Positions 6,069 to 15,192 of a stretch of 64,000 nt of DNA are shown here, in pieces. Position numbers and translations under genes: made by a program. The notes beneath the pieces are model-generated. The model saw only the letters and a list, made by a program, of their open reading frames with translations, was not told the origin of the DNA and made no database searches. The DNA is from Cyclobacteriaceae bacterium (lineage in GTDB: Bacteria > Bacteroidota > Bacteroidia > Cytophagales > Cyclobacteriaceae): the NCBI GenBank assembly GCA_013141055.1, contig JABFRS010000001.1:1116001-1180000 (forward strand), given 5' to 3'. Numbering within the stretch: position 1 is the first letter of the stretch; each line of letters begins with the position of its first letter.

Positions 6069-7844
6069 TTACATCCTCTCCGGAACCTGGATTCCCAAAA
6101 GTCCCATTGACTTTTTAAGAACGTTGGCGACTACTCCTGAGAATGCAATTCTGAATGCAAGCTTTGAAGAATCAGTTTCACTGAAGATCGGTATCGCCTG
6201 ATAGAACTGATTATAACCTTTCGCCAGCTCATAAGCATAGTTTGCAATCACGGCAGGTGAATATTCACGTGCTGCTTCTTCCAGCTTGTGCATGTATTGA
6301 TTGATACGGAAGATCACCTCACGTTCCATCGGCTCCAGCGCTGCAACTCCTTTTACATCCCCAACAATATTTTGTGTGGCCGCCTTTCTCAGTATTGAGC
6401 AAATGCGTGCATGCGTGTACTGAATGAACGGACCGGTATGTCCCTGCAATTGAATTGACTCTGCAGGATCGAACAGCATCCGTTTCTTTGGATCTACTTT
6501 CAACAGGAAGAACTTCAATGCGCCCAGTCCGATCATCTCGGAAAGTTTTTCCAGTTCACCGGCTTCCATCTCATCGATCTTGCCCAACTCCTGCGTCTGC
6601 TTCGATGCTTCCTCCACCATCTCTTCCATCAGGTCATCAGCATCGACAACCGTACCCTCACGGCTTTTCATTTTTCCGGAAGGAAGGTCCACCATACCAT
6701 ACGATAAATGATAGCATTCCTTTGCCCATGCATATCCAAGTTTGGCAAGGATCAGAAACAATACCTTGAAGTGATATTCCTGTTCGTTGCCGACAGTATA
6801 AACCTGCTTTTCAATCTTTGGGAAATCGCGGAAGCGAAGGATGGCAGTACCTACATCCTGTGTCATATAAACGGAAGTGCCATCGGAACGAAGCAGCACT
6901 TTCTGATCCAGCCCATCACCGGTAAGGTCGACCCACACCGAACCATCTTCTTTCTTAAAGAATATTCCCTGCGCCACACCTCTTAATACTTCTTCTTTTC
7001 CAAGAAGATAGGTCTGTGATTCGTAGTATAATTTTTCGAAGTCAACACCCATGCGTTTGTAGGTGACAGCAAAGCCATCATACACCCATCCATTCATGGT
7101 GCTCCAGAGAGAAAGAATCTCAGGATCTTTTTGTTCCCACTTCTGAAGCATGTCAACAGCAAGCTTCATGATCGGCGCTTCTTTCTCTGCGACTTCCTTA
7201 GCCGTTCCTTTCTCTTCAAGTTCTTTTACCTGCGCTTTGAAATTCCGGTCGAACTCGACATAATATTTTCCGACGAGCTTATCTCCTTTGAGGCCGCTGC
7301 TCTGTGGTGTCTCTCCATTGCCGAATAGTTTCCACGCGGCCATGGATTTACAAATATGAATACCACGGTCGTTGATGATCTGTACCTTATGAACATTGTA
7401 GCCATTGGCTTTGTAGATCTCCGCTACACTCCAACCCAGGAAGTTGTTACGTAAATGACCCAGGTGCAAAGGCTTGTTTGTATTCGGTGAAGAATACTCC
7501 ACCATGATTTCTTTGCCGTTGGATGGATGCTGACCGAACGACTTATCGGAAAAGATCGATTCAAAAACTTTTACCCATACAGCATCGCTGATGGATAGAT
7601 TCAGAAATCCTTTGACGACATTATACTTGCTGACGAGTCCTGAATTGGCAAGCAGATGCTCACCGATCAGTCTGGCAGTTTCTTCAGGACCTTTCTTTGA
7701 AACTTTCGTGAAAGGAAAACAGACAACAGTATGCGATCCTTCAAACTCCTGGTTGGTAGGCTGGAGCTGAGGAGCGATAGATGATTCAAATAAAGCGGCG
7801 GTTGCTTTCTGTATTTCAGAACGAAGAAGGAGATCGAGATTCAT
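6069..7844 (-). CDS. argS: Arginyl-tRNA synthetase
   Basis: Class I synthetase of 591 residues, full length for the family, charging tRNA-Arg in the cytoplasm. The N-terminal add-1 domain is followed by the HIGH signature as HLGH in a PNTNKPLHLGHLRNN context (about residues 118-132). The KMSK region is represented by GKMKSREG (about 390), a normal ArgS variant. The C-terminal DALR anticodon-binding domain includes GPFIQYTHAR. The start ATG is 5 bases downstream of the end of the gene at 7850, so the two minus-strand genes probably share a transcript. Confidence 0.96.
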   Translation of the reverse strand: MNLDLLLRSEIQKATAALFESSIAPQLQPTNQEFEGSHTVVCFPFTKVSKKGPEETARLIGEHLLANSGLVSKYNVVKGFLNLSISDAVWVKVFESIFSDKSFGQHPSNGKEIMVEYSSPNTNKPLHLGHLRNNFLGWSVAEIYKANGYNVHKVQIINDRGIHICKSMAAWKLFGNGETPQSSGLKGDKLVGKYYVEFDRNFKAQVKELEEKGTAKEVAEKEAPIMKLAVDMLQKWEQKDPEILSLWSTMNGWVYDGFAVTYKRMGVDFEKLYYESQTYLLGKEEVLRGVAQGIFFKKEDGSVWVDLTGDGLDQKVLLRSDGTSVYMTQDVGTAILRFRDFPKIEKQVYTVGNEQEYHFKVLFLILAKLGYAWAKECYHLSYGMVDLPSGKMKSREGTVVDADDLMEEMVEEASKQTQELGKIDEMEAGELEKLSEMIGLGALKFFLLKVDPKKRMLFDPAESIQLQGHTGPFIQYTHARICSILRKAATQNIVGDVKGVAALEPMEREVIFRINQYMHKLEEAAREYSPAVIANYAYELAKGYNQFYQAIPIFSETDSSKLAFRIAFSGVVANVLKKSMGLLGIQVPERM

Positions 7845-7849
7845 TCCTG

Positions 7850-8827
7850 TTACATATCTAAAATATAGGCGAACATCAACGGTGCTACGATCGTTGCGTC
7901 GCTCTCCACGATGAACTTCGGAGTTTCAATGCTAAGCTTACCCCATGTGATCTTTTCATTTGGAACAGCTCCGGAATAAGAACCGTAGCTGGTAGTAGAG
8001 TCGCTGATCTGGCAGAAGTAGCTCCAGTATGGAATGCTGTCGTGCTCAAGATCCTGATGAAGCATCGGCACCACACAGATCGGGAAGTCGCCGGCAATAC
8101 CTCCACCAATCTGGAAGAAGCCTATGCCATCCTTGCCTGAATTATTTGTGTACCAGTCGGCAAGCCATACCATGTATTCGATACCCGACTTCATGGTAGA
8201 AGCTTTCAGTTCGCCTGTGATCACGTATGAAGCGAAGATATTTCCCATGGTAGAATCTTCCCATCCCGGAACCACCATCGGCATATTCTTTTCCGCGGCA
8301 GCGATCATCCATGAATTCTTTGGATCGATCTCATAATATTGTTTCAGCACACCGCTGTTGATCATGCGGAACATGAACTCATGCGGGAAGAGGCGCTCAC
8401 CTTTGTCTTCTGCATCTTTCCACACTTTATATAAGTGCTGCTGCAAGCGACGGAATGCTTCTTCTTCAGGGATACACGTGTCGGTAACACGGTTCAAATG
8501 ATTTTCAAGGAGATCCCACTCCTGTTCGGGAGTCAGGTCCCTGTAGTTGGGAATTCTTTTATAGTGTGAGTGAGCCACGAGGTTCATAATGTCCTCCTCA
8601 AGGTTGGCACCTGTGCAGGAGATGATCTGGACTTTATCCTTGCGGATCATTTCGGCAAAACTGATTCCGAGTTCGGCGGTACTCATCGCACCTGCCAGCG
8701 TCACCATCATTTTTTTACCTTCTGCAATGTGCTTCTTGTAGGCTTTGGCAGCGTCAACGAGGGCGGCAGAGTTAAAATGGAGGTAATTCTTTTCAATGAA
8801 ATCGGAAATAGGTCGGTTTTGGCTCAT
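7850..8827 (-). CDS. Deoxyhypusine synthase-like protein (putative homospermidine synthase)
   Basis: 325 residues from the ATG at 8827, where the sequence MSQNRPISDF begins; an in-frame upstream start at 8857 is less likely. The protein follows deoxyhypusine synthase along its length, and the active-site lysine motif is intact as WGK near residue 297, preceded by SGAVPNEKIT. Bacteria have no eIF5A to modify. Bacterial members act, where tested, as NAD-dependent aminobutyl transferases making homospermidine from putrescine and related amines. With an arginine decarboxylase and a ureohydrolase 3-6 kb away, a polyamine role is the best inference. It sits directly upstream of argS, on the same strand. 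Confidence 0.85.
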   Translation of the reverse strand: MSQNRPISDFIEKNYLHFNSAALVDAAKAYKKHIAEGKKMMVTLAGAMSTAELGISFAEMIRKDKVQIISCTGANLEEDIMNLVAHSHYKRIPNYRDLTPEQEWDLLENHLNRVTDTCIPEEEAFRRLQQHLYKVWKDAEDKGERLFPHEFMFRMINSGVLKQYYEIDPKNSWMIAAAEKNMPMVVPGWEDSTMGNIFASYVITGELKASTMKSGIEYMVWLADWYTNNSGKDGIGFFQIGGGIAGDFPICVVPMLHQDLEHDSIPYWSYFCQISDSTTSYGSYSGAVPNEKITWGKLSIETPKFIVESDATIVAPLMFAYILDM

Positions 8828-8935
8828 GGTGCGTGTAAAATTTGGGCGAAAATACAAAAAATGTGTTCATATGCGGAGGTCTCTCCTGTGGATGCCAGTG
8901 AGGATTTGAGTTCAGATTAATCCTAACTTTCAGTT

Positions 8936-10537
8936 ATGAAACGTATGCTCATTTTCCTTTTGCTGATCGTTGGTTACGGTCAGCTTGAAGCGCAGTCCAT
9001 TGACACCCTCCGCCGCATTGATGAAAATTTTGCCAGGTGGAATAATGCAACACCGGGAGGTTCAATCCTCATAGCACGGGGCGACAAGATCTTATATCAG
9101 AAAGCGTATGGCCTCGCTGACCTGGAGCATCTGGCACCCAACACTACTGAGACGATCTTTGAATGCGGATCGGTATCCAAGCAGTTCACTGCCATGTCGA
9201 TTCTGTTACTGGCGAAAGAAGGGAAGCTTGGCCTGAATGATGATGTGAGAAAATATATTCCGGAACTTCCGGTTTATGATAAGGTCATTACGATCCAGCA
9301 CCTGATGAATCACACCAGTGGTTTGAAAGACTGGGGATCGGTAGGCGCATTGGGAGGCTGGCCACGCACCACCAGGAATTATACCCATGAGCTTGCGCTG
9401 GAAATTATCTTCCGGCAGAAGTCAGTGAACTTCACACCGGGAAATGAATATTCCTACAGCAATTCCGGTTATACATTAATGACGACCATCGTTGAGAAGC
9501 TGTCAGGAATGTCACTGGAAGACTTTACCCGCATCCGTTTCTTCGAACCATTGGGAATGAAGAACACACAATGGAGATCCGACTTCCGTAAAATTATTCC
9601 GGGGAGATCCATTGCCTATTCACGCACCAGGACAGGCTATGAACAAAATATGCCCTTTGAAAATATTTATGGTCATGGAGGATTGCTCACCACCACTTCC
9701 GATCTAATGAAATGGAATACACTACTGGAGAATCATAAGATCGGTGGCGATGATATTTATAAAGAAAGGATCAGGAAAGGCAAGCTTAACAATGGAAGTG
9801 AGATTGGCTATGCTTCCGGATTGTTCATCGCAAAGATCAATGGCTTTGATGAGATCAATCACAGCGGAGCGACAGCGGGCTATCGCGGATGGCTGGCGTA
9901 CTATCCTCAAAAGAAGCTGACGGTGATCATGCTCAGCAATGATGCTGGCTTTAATCCAGCGACTGTTGGCGCACAGATCGCAAAAATATATCTGGGTGAG
10001 GAAGTCCCGAAAGCTTCAACTACTGCGATCAGTGTAAAGCCTGAAGAGCTGAAAAAATTTGAAGGCAAGTACAGAAGCATACGGAATTTTGATCTGCTAA
10101 CACTTGAATTCAGTGACGGGAAGATCAAACAGAATGGCAGGGCATTGTTCTCAAGTGATGCCAACACACTTTTCAATGATAACCTTCAATGGATCTATTT
10201 GTCGAAGGACAAGGTGATGGTGAAGAATTCAATGGATACATCAAGCTATTACAGGGTAAAGCCTGTATCGGCCCAGTTCAGCCTTAAAGATTACACCGGC
10301 ACCTTCAGAAGTGACGAAGCCGATGGCACATTGCTGATCGATATCAGGGACAATACACTGTGGGTTCATGAGACACCGCTGCCATCTTTTAAGTTAACTC
10401 CTGAATTTCAGGATGCTTTCACAAGCAACTCCGGCGATCTGGTAGAGTTTACAAGAAACAAGCAGGGAACGATTACCGGCCTTACGGTAAGTGCTTCGCG
10501 TGCAGAAAAAGTCCGCTTCAATAAAATATCTAAATAA
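8936..10537 (+). CDS. Secreted serine hydrolase, class C beta-lactamase / DD-peptidase fold
   Basis: 533 residues with a cleavable signal peptide (about 1-20, ending LEAQS). The catalytic SxxK is SVSK at 79-82, the YxN motif is YSN at 174-176, and HSG near residue 303 fills the KTG position. This combination fits the serine beta-lactamase-like family (Pfam Beta-lactamase), whose members are esterases, D-aminopeptidases or penicillin-binding-like enzymes; antibiotic hydrolysis should not be assumed. About 150 extra C-terminal residues form a second beta-rich domain. The stop overlaps the ATG of the next gene by one base (TAATG), so the two genes are translationally coupled. Confidence 0.88.
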   Translation: MKRMLIFLLLIVGYGQLEAQSIDTLRRIDENFARWNNATPGGSILIARGDKILYQKAYGLADLEHLAPNTTETIFECGSVSKQFTAMSILLLAKEGKLGLNDDVRKYIPELPVYDKVITIQHLMNHTSGLKDWGSVGALGGWPRTTRNYTHELALEIIFRQKSVNFTPGNEYSYSNSGYTLMTTIVEKLSGMSLEDFTRIRFFEPLGMKNTQWRSDFRKIIPGRSIAYSRTRTGYEQNMPFENIYGHGGLLTTTSDLMKWNTLLENHKIGGDDIYKERIRKGKLNNGSEIGYASGLFIAKINGFDEINHSGATAGYRGWLAYYPQKKLTVIMLSNDAGFNPATVGAQIAKIYLGEEVPKASTTAISVKPEELKKFEGKYRSIRNFDLLTLEFSDGKIKQNGRALFSSDANTLFNDNLQWIYLSKDKVMVKNSMDTSSYYRVKPVSAQFSLKDYTGTFRSDEADGTLLIDIRDNTLWVHETPLPSFKLTPEFQDAFTSNSGDLVEFTRNKQGTITGLTVSASRAEKVRFNKISK

Positions 10538-11520
10538 TGAGCAAGGTGTTTAATGTGGGGATCATCGGTCCGGGTAAAATTGCGAACCGCTTTGCCTCAT
10601 GCTTTCAATATGTTCCACAGGCAAAGGTGTATGCCATTGCTTCACGCGATGCCGGAAAGGCAAAGGAGTTTGCAAAGACGTATGGTGCTTCAAAGTATTA
10701 TTCTTCCTATGAAGAACTTTTGAAAGACCCTGCTGTCGATCTGGTTTACATTGCCACTCCTCATCCTTTCCATTTTGAGCAGACATTATTGTGTTTGAAG
10801 CATGGCAAGCCTGTGCTTTGCGAAAAGCCATTAGCGTTGAACCTGAAACAGGTAAGGCAAATGACCGACATGGCAAAGGAGACCAACACGTTTCTGATGG
10901 AAGGAATGTGGTCACGGTTTTTTCCTGCTGTACACAAAACCCTTGACCTTATTAAATCCGGTGTGATCGGAGACATCAAAGCCCTTCACGCCGACTTTGG
11001 ATTTTCCGGCATCCCCAATCCGGAAGGAAGACTTTATAATATGAAGTTGGGCGGCGGTGCACAACTCGATGTTGGTGTTTATCCGATGTTCTTTGCATTG
11101 CTGGTACTTGGAAAGCCCGATGAGATAAAGGCTTTCAGTCAGCTGGCCTCCACCGGCGCAGACACAACGACCCATGCATTGTTGAAATATAAAAGCGGAG
11201 CGACGGCACACATACTTTCGTCTATCGTTACAGATTCGCCGAAAGACGGTCACATCATGGGAACGCTGGGACGAATAATATTAAATACGCCGTGGCACAA
11301 GTCTGAAAAAGTTACCGTGCGGCTCAACTCAGGTGAGATCACTGAATATGCATTCCCTCATTCCGGCAACGGATTTGAATATCAGTTACAGGAAGTTGTG
11401 CGATGTCTTGAAGCGGGAAAGAAAGAATGTGATCAGATGCCGCACAGCATGAGCCTGCTGATGGCAGAGACGAGTGATGAGATCAGAAGACAGGGAGGAG
11501 TACGATATGCAGAAGACTAA
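10537..11520 (+). CDS. Gfo/Idh/MocA family NAD(P)-dependent oxidoreductase
   Basis: 327 residues. The Rossmann fingerprint GIIGPGKIANRF is at the N-terminus, where Pro replaces the usual middle Gly. The family signature CEKPLALN lies at about residues 90-97 and supplies the catalytic Lys. GGGAQLDVGVYP near residue 170 belongs to the C-terminal alpha/beta substrate domain. Close relatives are annotated as dihydrodiol or sugar dehydrogenases; the substrate cannot be told from sequence. No signal peptide is present, so it is cytoplasmic. It is coupled by a one-base overlap to the secreted hydrolase upstream and ends 9 bases before a convergent gene. Confidence 0.88.
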   Translation: MSKVFNVGIIGPGKIANRFASCFQYVPQAKVYAIASRDAGKAKEFAKTYGASKYYSSYEELLKDPAVDLVYIATPHPFHFEQTLLCLKHGKPVLCEKPLALNLKQVRQMTDMAKETNTFLMEGMWSRFFPAVHKTLDLIKSGVIGDIKALHADFGFSGIPNPEGRLYNMKLGGGAQLDVGVYPMFFALLVLGKPDEIKAFSQLASTGADTTTHALLKYKSGATAHILSSIVTDSPKDGHIMGTLGRIILNTPWHKSEKVTVRLNSGEITEYAFPHSGNGFEYQLQEVVRCLEAGKKECDQMPHSMSLLMAETSDEIRRQGGVRYAED

Positions 11521-11528
11521 ATTGATGG

Positions 11529-12509
11529 TCAGGCCTTCGCGCCTACAGGTATCTGCCTGGATTTGATCACCCTCATGGTAGCTTCCATTACCTCAAACGC
11601 ATTTTCTGCCATGCTATTCTGAGTGTCGAGAGTAGGATTAACTTCTGCCACTTCCCAGGCGCATAGCTTTGGACTTTTCGCAAGCTCAACGTTAAGGATT
11701 TTAGCTTCCTCCACGGTGAGACCGTTCGGCACAGGAGTTCCTGTTCCGGAAGATATACGGCTGTCCATGCTATCAACGTCAAAAGAAACGTAGATGAGGT
11801 CGCAATGATCCAGCAGCTTTAAAGTTTCTTCGGCAACGGCAACGGGTCCCATTTTTCTTACCTCGGCAGCGGTGAAATTCGGAATGCCGTATTTGTTAAT
11901 AATATAGTTCTCGGCCTTCTCCAGATCGCGCACAGAAATAAACACAAGATCCTCAGGGACAATTTTTGGTCCCGGGATACCAACATTCATGATCTGTTCC
12001 CAGTACTCGAGAGTCTCTCCTCTTGGGTCGTTGACTTTGCACTCAAGATTATCAATGTCACAGGCCATGGCAAGCGTCATACCGTGCATATTGCCGGAAG
12101 GAGTTGTGTAAGGAGAGTGAAAATCGGCATGAGCGTCAATCCAGATCACGCCAAGTCTTTTCCTGGGATGTGCTTTTTTAATACCGGCGATGGTTCCAAA
12201 GGCAGTGCTGTGGTCACCGGCGATGATCATGGGAAAGAAATCATCCCATATCTGTTCATAGATTTCAAGGCAGACGCGTTCTTCCATGATGAGCACCCCA
12301 TCGATGAACTTGGCATAGGTATGTTCGGCGCTGTTGAAGAGCAATTCGTTGACATTTTCCACTTCAATGCTTTCATTGACGCGGAAGAAATCAGATTTAG
12401 CATCCAGGCTGGCAATTTTTATTGCCTCCACACCCAAGCTAGCCCCGCGTGTGCCGGCGCCGATCTCGGATTTTACCTGTATGATTTTTATTTTCTCGCT
12501 CACGACCAA
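11529..12509 (-). CDS. Ureohydrolase family protein (agmatinase/arginase type)
   Basis: 326 residues of the arginase/agmatinase/formiminoglutamase fold, which uses two Mn ions to split a guanidino group to urea. The metal-binding motifs are present in order: GDHST (about 119), DAHADFH (about 146) and SFDVDSMD (about 241). The N-terminal GAGTRGASLG resembles arginases, whereas the divergently transcribed arginine decarboxylase next door argues for agmatine as substrate; both remain possible. Together with that decarboxylase and the deoxyhypusine-synthase-like protein it would complete arginine to putrescine to homospermidine. The shared upstream region of 213 bases must hold both promoters. 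Confidence 0.85.
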   Translation of the reverse strand: MVVSEKIKIIQVKSEIGAGTRGASLGVEAIKIASLDAKSDFFRVNESIEVENVNELLFNSAEHTYAKFIDGVLIMEERVCLEIYEQIWDDFFPMIIAGDHSTAFGTIAGIKKAHPRKRLGVIWIDAHADFHSPYTTPSGNMHGMTLAMACDIDNLECKVNDPRGETLEYWEQIMNVGIPGPKIVPEDLVFISVRDLEKAENYIINKYGIPNFTAAEVRKMGPVAVAEETLKLLDHCDLIYVSFDVDSMDSRISSGTGTPVPNGLTVEEAKILNVELAKSPKLCAWEVAEVNPTLDTQNSMAENAFEVMEATMRVIKSRQIPVGAKA

Positions 12510-12524
12510 ATGATTAACAATAAT

Positions 12525-12660
12525 TGAAAGAAGGACTAACTTGTACTAATAAAGAAGGGAGTCCTTGTCAGAGATCAGGCAAGGGGTGCGCCGAAGAGAA
12601 TGAAATAAGAAACTGGCGGATGATCATACTGTCAATTGTATTGCAAAGATGGCAATTTTA
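12525..12660 (+). promoter_or_regulatory. Structured leader candidate before the arginine decarboxylase gene
   Basis: This stretch contains AAGGACT (12531-12537) pairing with AGTCCTT (12560-12566). It then carries GGGGTGC (12583-12589), GCCGAAG (12590-12596) and CTGGC (12613-12617), in which GCC can pair with GGC. The order GGGGTGC, GCCGAAG, CTGGC resembles part of the lysine riboswitch core. The match was made by eye, and the 5' half of that riboswitch is not convincingly present. Confidence 0.25.
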
Positions 12661-12722
12661 TAGCAATATTGCGTTTTTACGCGATAATCCATCCCTATTC
12701 CGTTTAAACCCATTAATGTGAA

Positions 12723-14138
12723 ATGAAGAGCTACCGTGAACTCATCGAACAAACCTTTGAATTTCCCCAGGAAGAATTTAAGGTTTGGGAACACGAGTTA
12801 CTGTTCAACGATGTACCGTTAATGGACATCATCAAGGAGTACGGCACACCGCTGAAACTTACGTACCTCCCCCGCATCAGCGAGAACATTCGTTTTGTCC
12901 AGGCTACCTTTAATAATGCCATGGAGCGGTTTAAGTACAATGGAAAGTACACGTACTGCTATTGCACCAAGTCTTCCCACTTTTCATTTGTCCTGGAAGA
13001 GGCGCTGAAAAACAATGTTCATATCGAGACGTCTTCTGCGTTTGATATCAACATCGTTCGCTCCCTGCATGAAAGTGGAAAGATCTCCAAAGAAACATTC
13101 GTGATCTGCAACGGATTCAAGATGCCGTTGTACACAGAAAACATATCCAACCTTATCAATGACGGTTTCTCCAACTGTATCCCGATCCTGGATACACTGG
13201 GCGAAATTGATGTCTATGAACAAAAGGTGAATGTCCCCTATCAGGTGGGTATCCGTGTAGCTTCGGATGAAGAGCCAAAGTTTGAGTTCTATACTTCACG
13301 CCTTGGCATCCGCTACAGCGATATCGTTCCATTATATAAGGAGAAGATCGCCAACAATCCTAAGGCATCCCTCAAGATGCTTCACTTCTTTATCAATACC
13401 GGGATCAAGGACACGGCATATTACTGGAGTGAGCTAAGCCGCTTCATTTTCAAATACTGTGAACTGCGTAAAGTTTGCGATACGCTTGACTCTATTGATA
13501 TCGGTGGCGGGTTCCCGATCAAAACATCTCTCACGTTTACATTCGATTACAAATACATGATCGAGCAGATCGTGGAGAACATCAAATGGATCTGTGACAA
13601 GAACAATGTACCGGTTCCTAACATCTTCACAGAGTTTGGAAGCTATACTGTTGGTGAAAGCGGCGCTACTTTATATTCTGTCGTGGATCAGAAGCTTCAG
13701 AACGATAAAGAGTTGTGGTACATGATCAACGGATCATTCATCACACAGATGCCGGATGCATGGGGATTAAATCAGAAATACATTCTTCTCGCCGTCAACA
13801 AGTGGGACGATCCTTATCATAAAGTCAATATCGGAGGCCTTACCTGTGACAGTATGGATTATTATAATTCAGAAGCACACATTGGAGAGGTGTTCCTTCC
13901 GATGATCAACGACGAAGAGCCGCTTTACATTGGCTTCTTTCACACTGGAGCGTATCAGGAATCACTGGGAGGATATGGTGGAATACAGCATTGTCTGGTG
14001 CCTGCACCAAAACACGTGCTCATCTCCAGAAATGAGGATGGTGAGATCACCACACAACTCTTCGCTCCAGAACAGAACAGCGACAGCATGATGAAAGTGC
14101 TGGGCTACAAGAAGACGAAGGAAAGCGCGAAGATCTGA
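12723..14138 (+). CDS. Arginine decarboxylase, alanine-racemase-fold PLP enzyme
   Basis: 471 residues of the fold III decarboxylase group (arginine, ornithine, diaminopimelate), in a form I associate with Bacteroidota arginine decarboxylases. The PLP lysine is Lys83 in YCTKSSH. IGGGFP near residue 260 and EFGSYTVGESG near residue 303 bind the phosphate and pyridine ring, and CDSMDYY near residue 378 provides the Cys-Asp pair from the partner subunit. It is shorter than E. coli SpeA (658 residues). The expected product is agmatine. It is divergent from the ureohydrolase gene, is preceded by a structured-looking leader and is followed by a strong bidirectional terminator. Confidence 0.82.
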   Translation: MKSYRELIEQTFEFPQEEFKVWEHELLFNDVPLMDIIKEYGTPLKLTYLPRISENIRFVQATFNNAMERFKYNGKYTYCYCTKSSHFSFVLEEALKNNVHIETSSAFDINIVRSLHESGKISKETFVICNGFKMPLYTENISNLINDGFSNCIPILDTLGEIDVYEQKVNVPYQVGIRVASDEEPKFEFYTSRLGIRYSDIVPLYKEKIANNPKASLKMLHFFINTGIKDTAYYWSELSRFIFKYCELRKVCDTLDSIDIGGGFPIKTSLTFTFDYKYMIEQIVENIKWICDKNNVPVPNIFTEFGSYTVGESGATLYSVVDQKLQNDKELWYMINGSFITQMPDAWGLNQKYILLAVNKWDDPYHKVNIGGLTCDSMDYYNSEAHIGEVFLPMINDEEPLYIGFFHTGAYQESLGGYGGIQHCLVPAPKHVLISRNEDGEITTQLFAPEQNSDSMMKVLGYKKTKESAKI

Positions 14139-14153
14139 GTGCGAAATGTCTTA

Positions 14154-14190
14154 TAAAAAAAACACCTGTCATGCCGACAGGTGTTTTTTT
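14154..14190. terminator. Bidirectional intrinsic terminator
   Basis: AACACCTGTC (14161-14170) and GACAGGTGTT (14176-14185) form a perfect 10-bp stem around a five-base loop. It is flanked by an A-run on the left and seven T on the right, so it works in both directions between two convergent genes. Confidence 0.9.
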
Positions 14191-14216
14191 ATGAGTTGTG
14201 ATTTAAAATCCTGATC

Positions 14217-15071
14217 TCAGAAACCAAACTTAGTCTCTTTGAAATCGGAAGGGATGGTAAAGTCTGAAGCTGGCAAAGATTCTTTTTTGATCTCAGTAAC
14301 TTCCATGATCATTTTACCTTGCGGAACGGAGCTTTCAATTCTCAAAGGAATTCCTTCCACGCCTGCAGGCAGCATGGTGTGGTTGCTCTGACTTACACGC
14401 TGGCTGGATAAAGCTTTGAAGTCAATATCCTTGATGTCGGTAGTCGTCCAGATGAATTGCGTTAGCTTCTCTTTTCCTTCTGTGATCTCAACAATGTACT
14501 TCGTACAGGTATAGCCGAGGATCTTGGTTGTTTCGCTGGTCTTTGTAAACTTGGGAGTAGACATAGTGCTGGTAGAACCAGGTTTTCCGGAAGGAGTGGT
14601 AGGAAGAAGCGAATATGTTTTGTTCTTGCGATCCAGTTTCACTGCCTGATTTTTATCATGCAGATAAAGAGTTTCCATTCCGGCAAACATTCCACCGTCC
14701 ATAGAAGTAAGGGTGTTGCCACCTTTCATTTTCATGGTCATTCCGGAAGGAGTCATTGAGCCGCCGGGAGCTGCACCGCCACTCATGCTTTTCATCATCG
14801 TTTCCATCTGAGCCTTCAGGGCAGGATTGGCATCCAATTGAGCTTTGAAAGCAGGGTCTTCCATTTTTGCTTTCATCTCTTTCATTTGAGCCTGCATCTT
14901 TGGATCGTTCATTTGTGCCTGCATCTGAGCCTGACCTGCTTCCATTTGAGCCTTTAGCTTGGGATCTGTAATGTCCATCTTCATGGTCCACTTTACACTT
15001 CCTTCAAATCCCTGGCTCTGGCTTTGAAATACTACGAACAGCAGTAATGCCAGCATCATTAATTTCTTCAT
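14217..15071 (-). CDS. Secreted DUF4412 domain-containing protein with Met/Gln-rich helix
   Basis: 284 residues. A signal peptide (about 1-19) is followed by a low-complexity segment at about residues 30-95. It is built of degenerate KAQM / QAQM / MKEM / DPKMQAQM units with Met or Gln every few residues, probably a long amphipathic helix. The C-terminal part (about 105-284) resembles DUF4412: a GMTMKMKGGN strand, a DKNQAVKLDRKNKTY strand, and an ILGYTCTKYIVE segment typical of the family. DUF4412 proteins are periplasmic or outer-membrane associated and of unknown role. It ends against a strong terminator shared with the convergent decarboxylase gene. Confidence 0.8.
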   Translation of the reverse strand: MKKLMMLALLLFVVFQSQSQGFEGSVKWTMKMDITDPKLKAQMEAGQAQMQAQMNDPKMQAQMKEMKAKMEDPAFKAQLDANPALKAQMETMMKSMSGGAAPGGSMTPSGMTMKMKGGNTLTSMDGGMFAGMETLYLHDKNQAVKLDRKNKTYSLLPTTPSGKPGSTSTMSTPKFTKTSETTKILGYTCTKYIVEITEGKEKLTQFIWTTTDIKDIDFKALSSQRVSQSNHTMLPAGVEGIPLRIESSVPQGKMIMEVTEIKKESLPASDFTIPSDFKETKFGF

Positions 15072-15192
15072 AGGTGTTTAGTTTTTAGTTAGTCGGTATA
15101 AACAATTTGCTTGCCAACTTTCAAATATCTCAATTTTAAGAGGAAGATGAAAGATGAAATGGGCAACGCATCTCAGATAGGTGAAATACCTA

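Noticed and set aside
8936-10537. Antibiotic-resistance beta-lactamase
   Set aside because: SxxK, YxN and HSG are shared by many esterases and peptidases of this fold, and the extra C-terminal domain and sugar-dehydrogenase neighbour do not suggest resistance.
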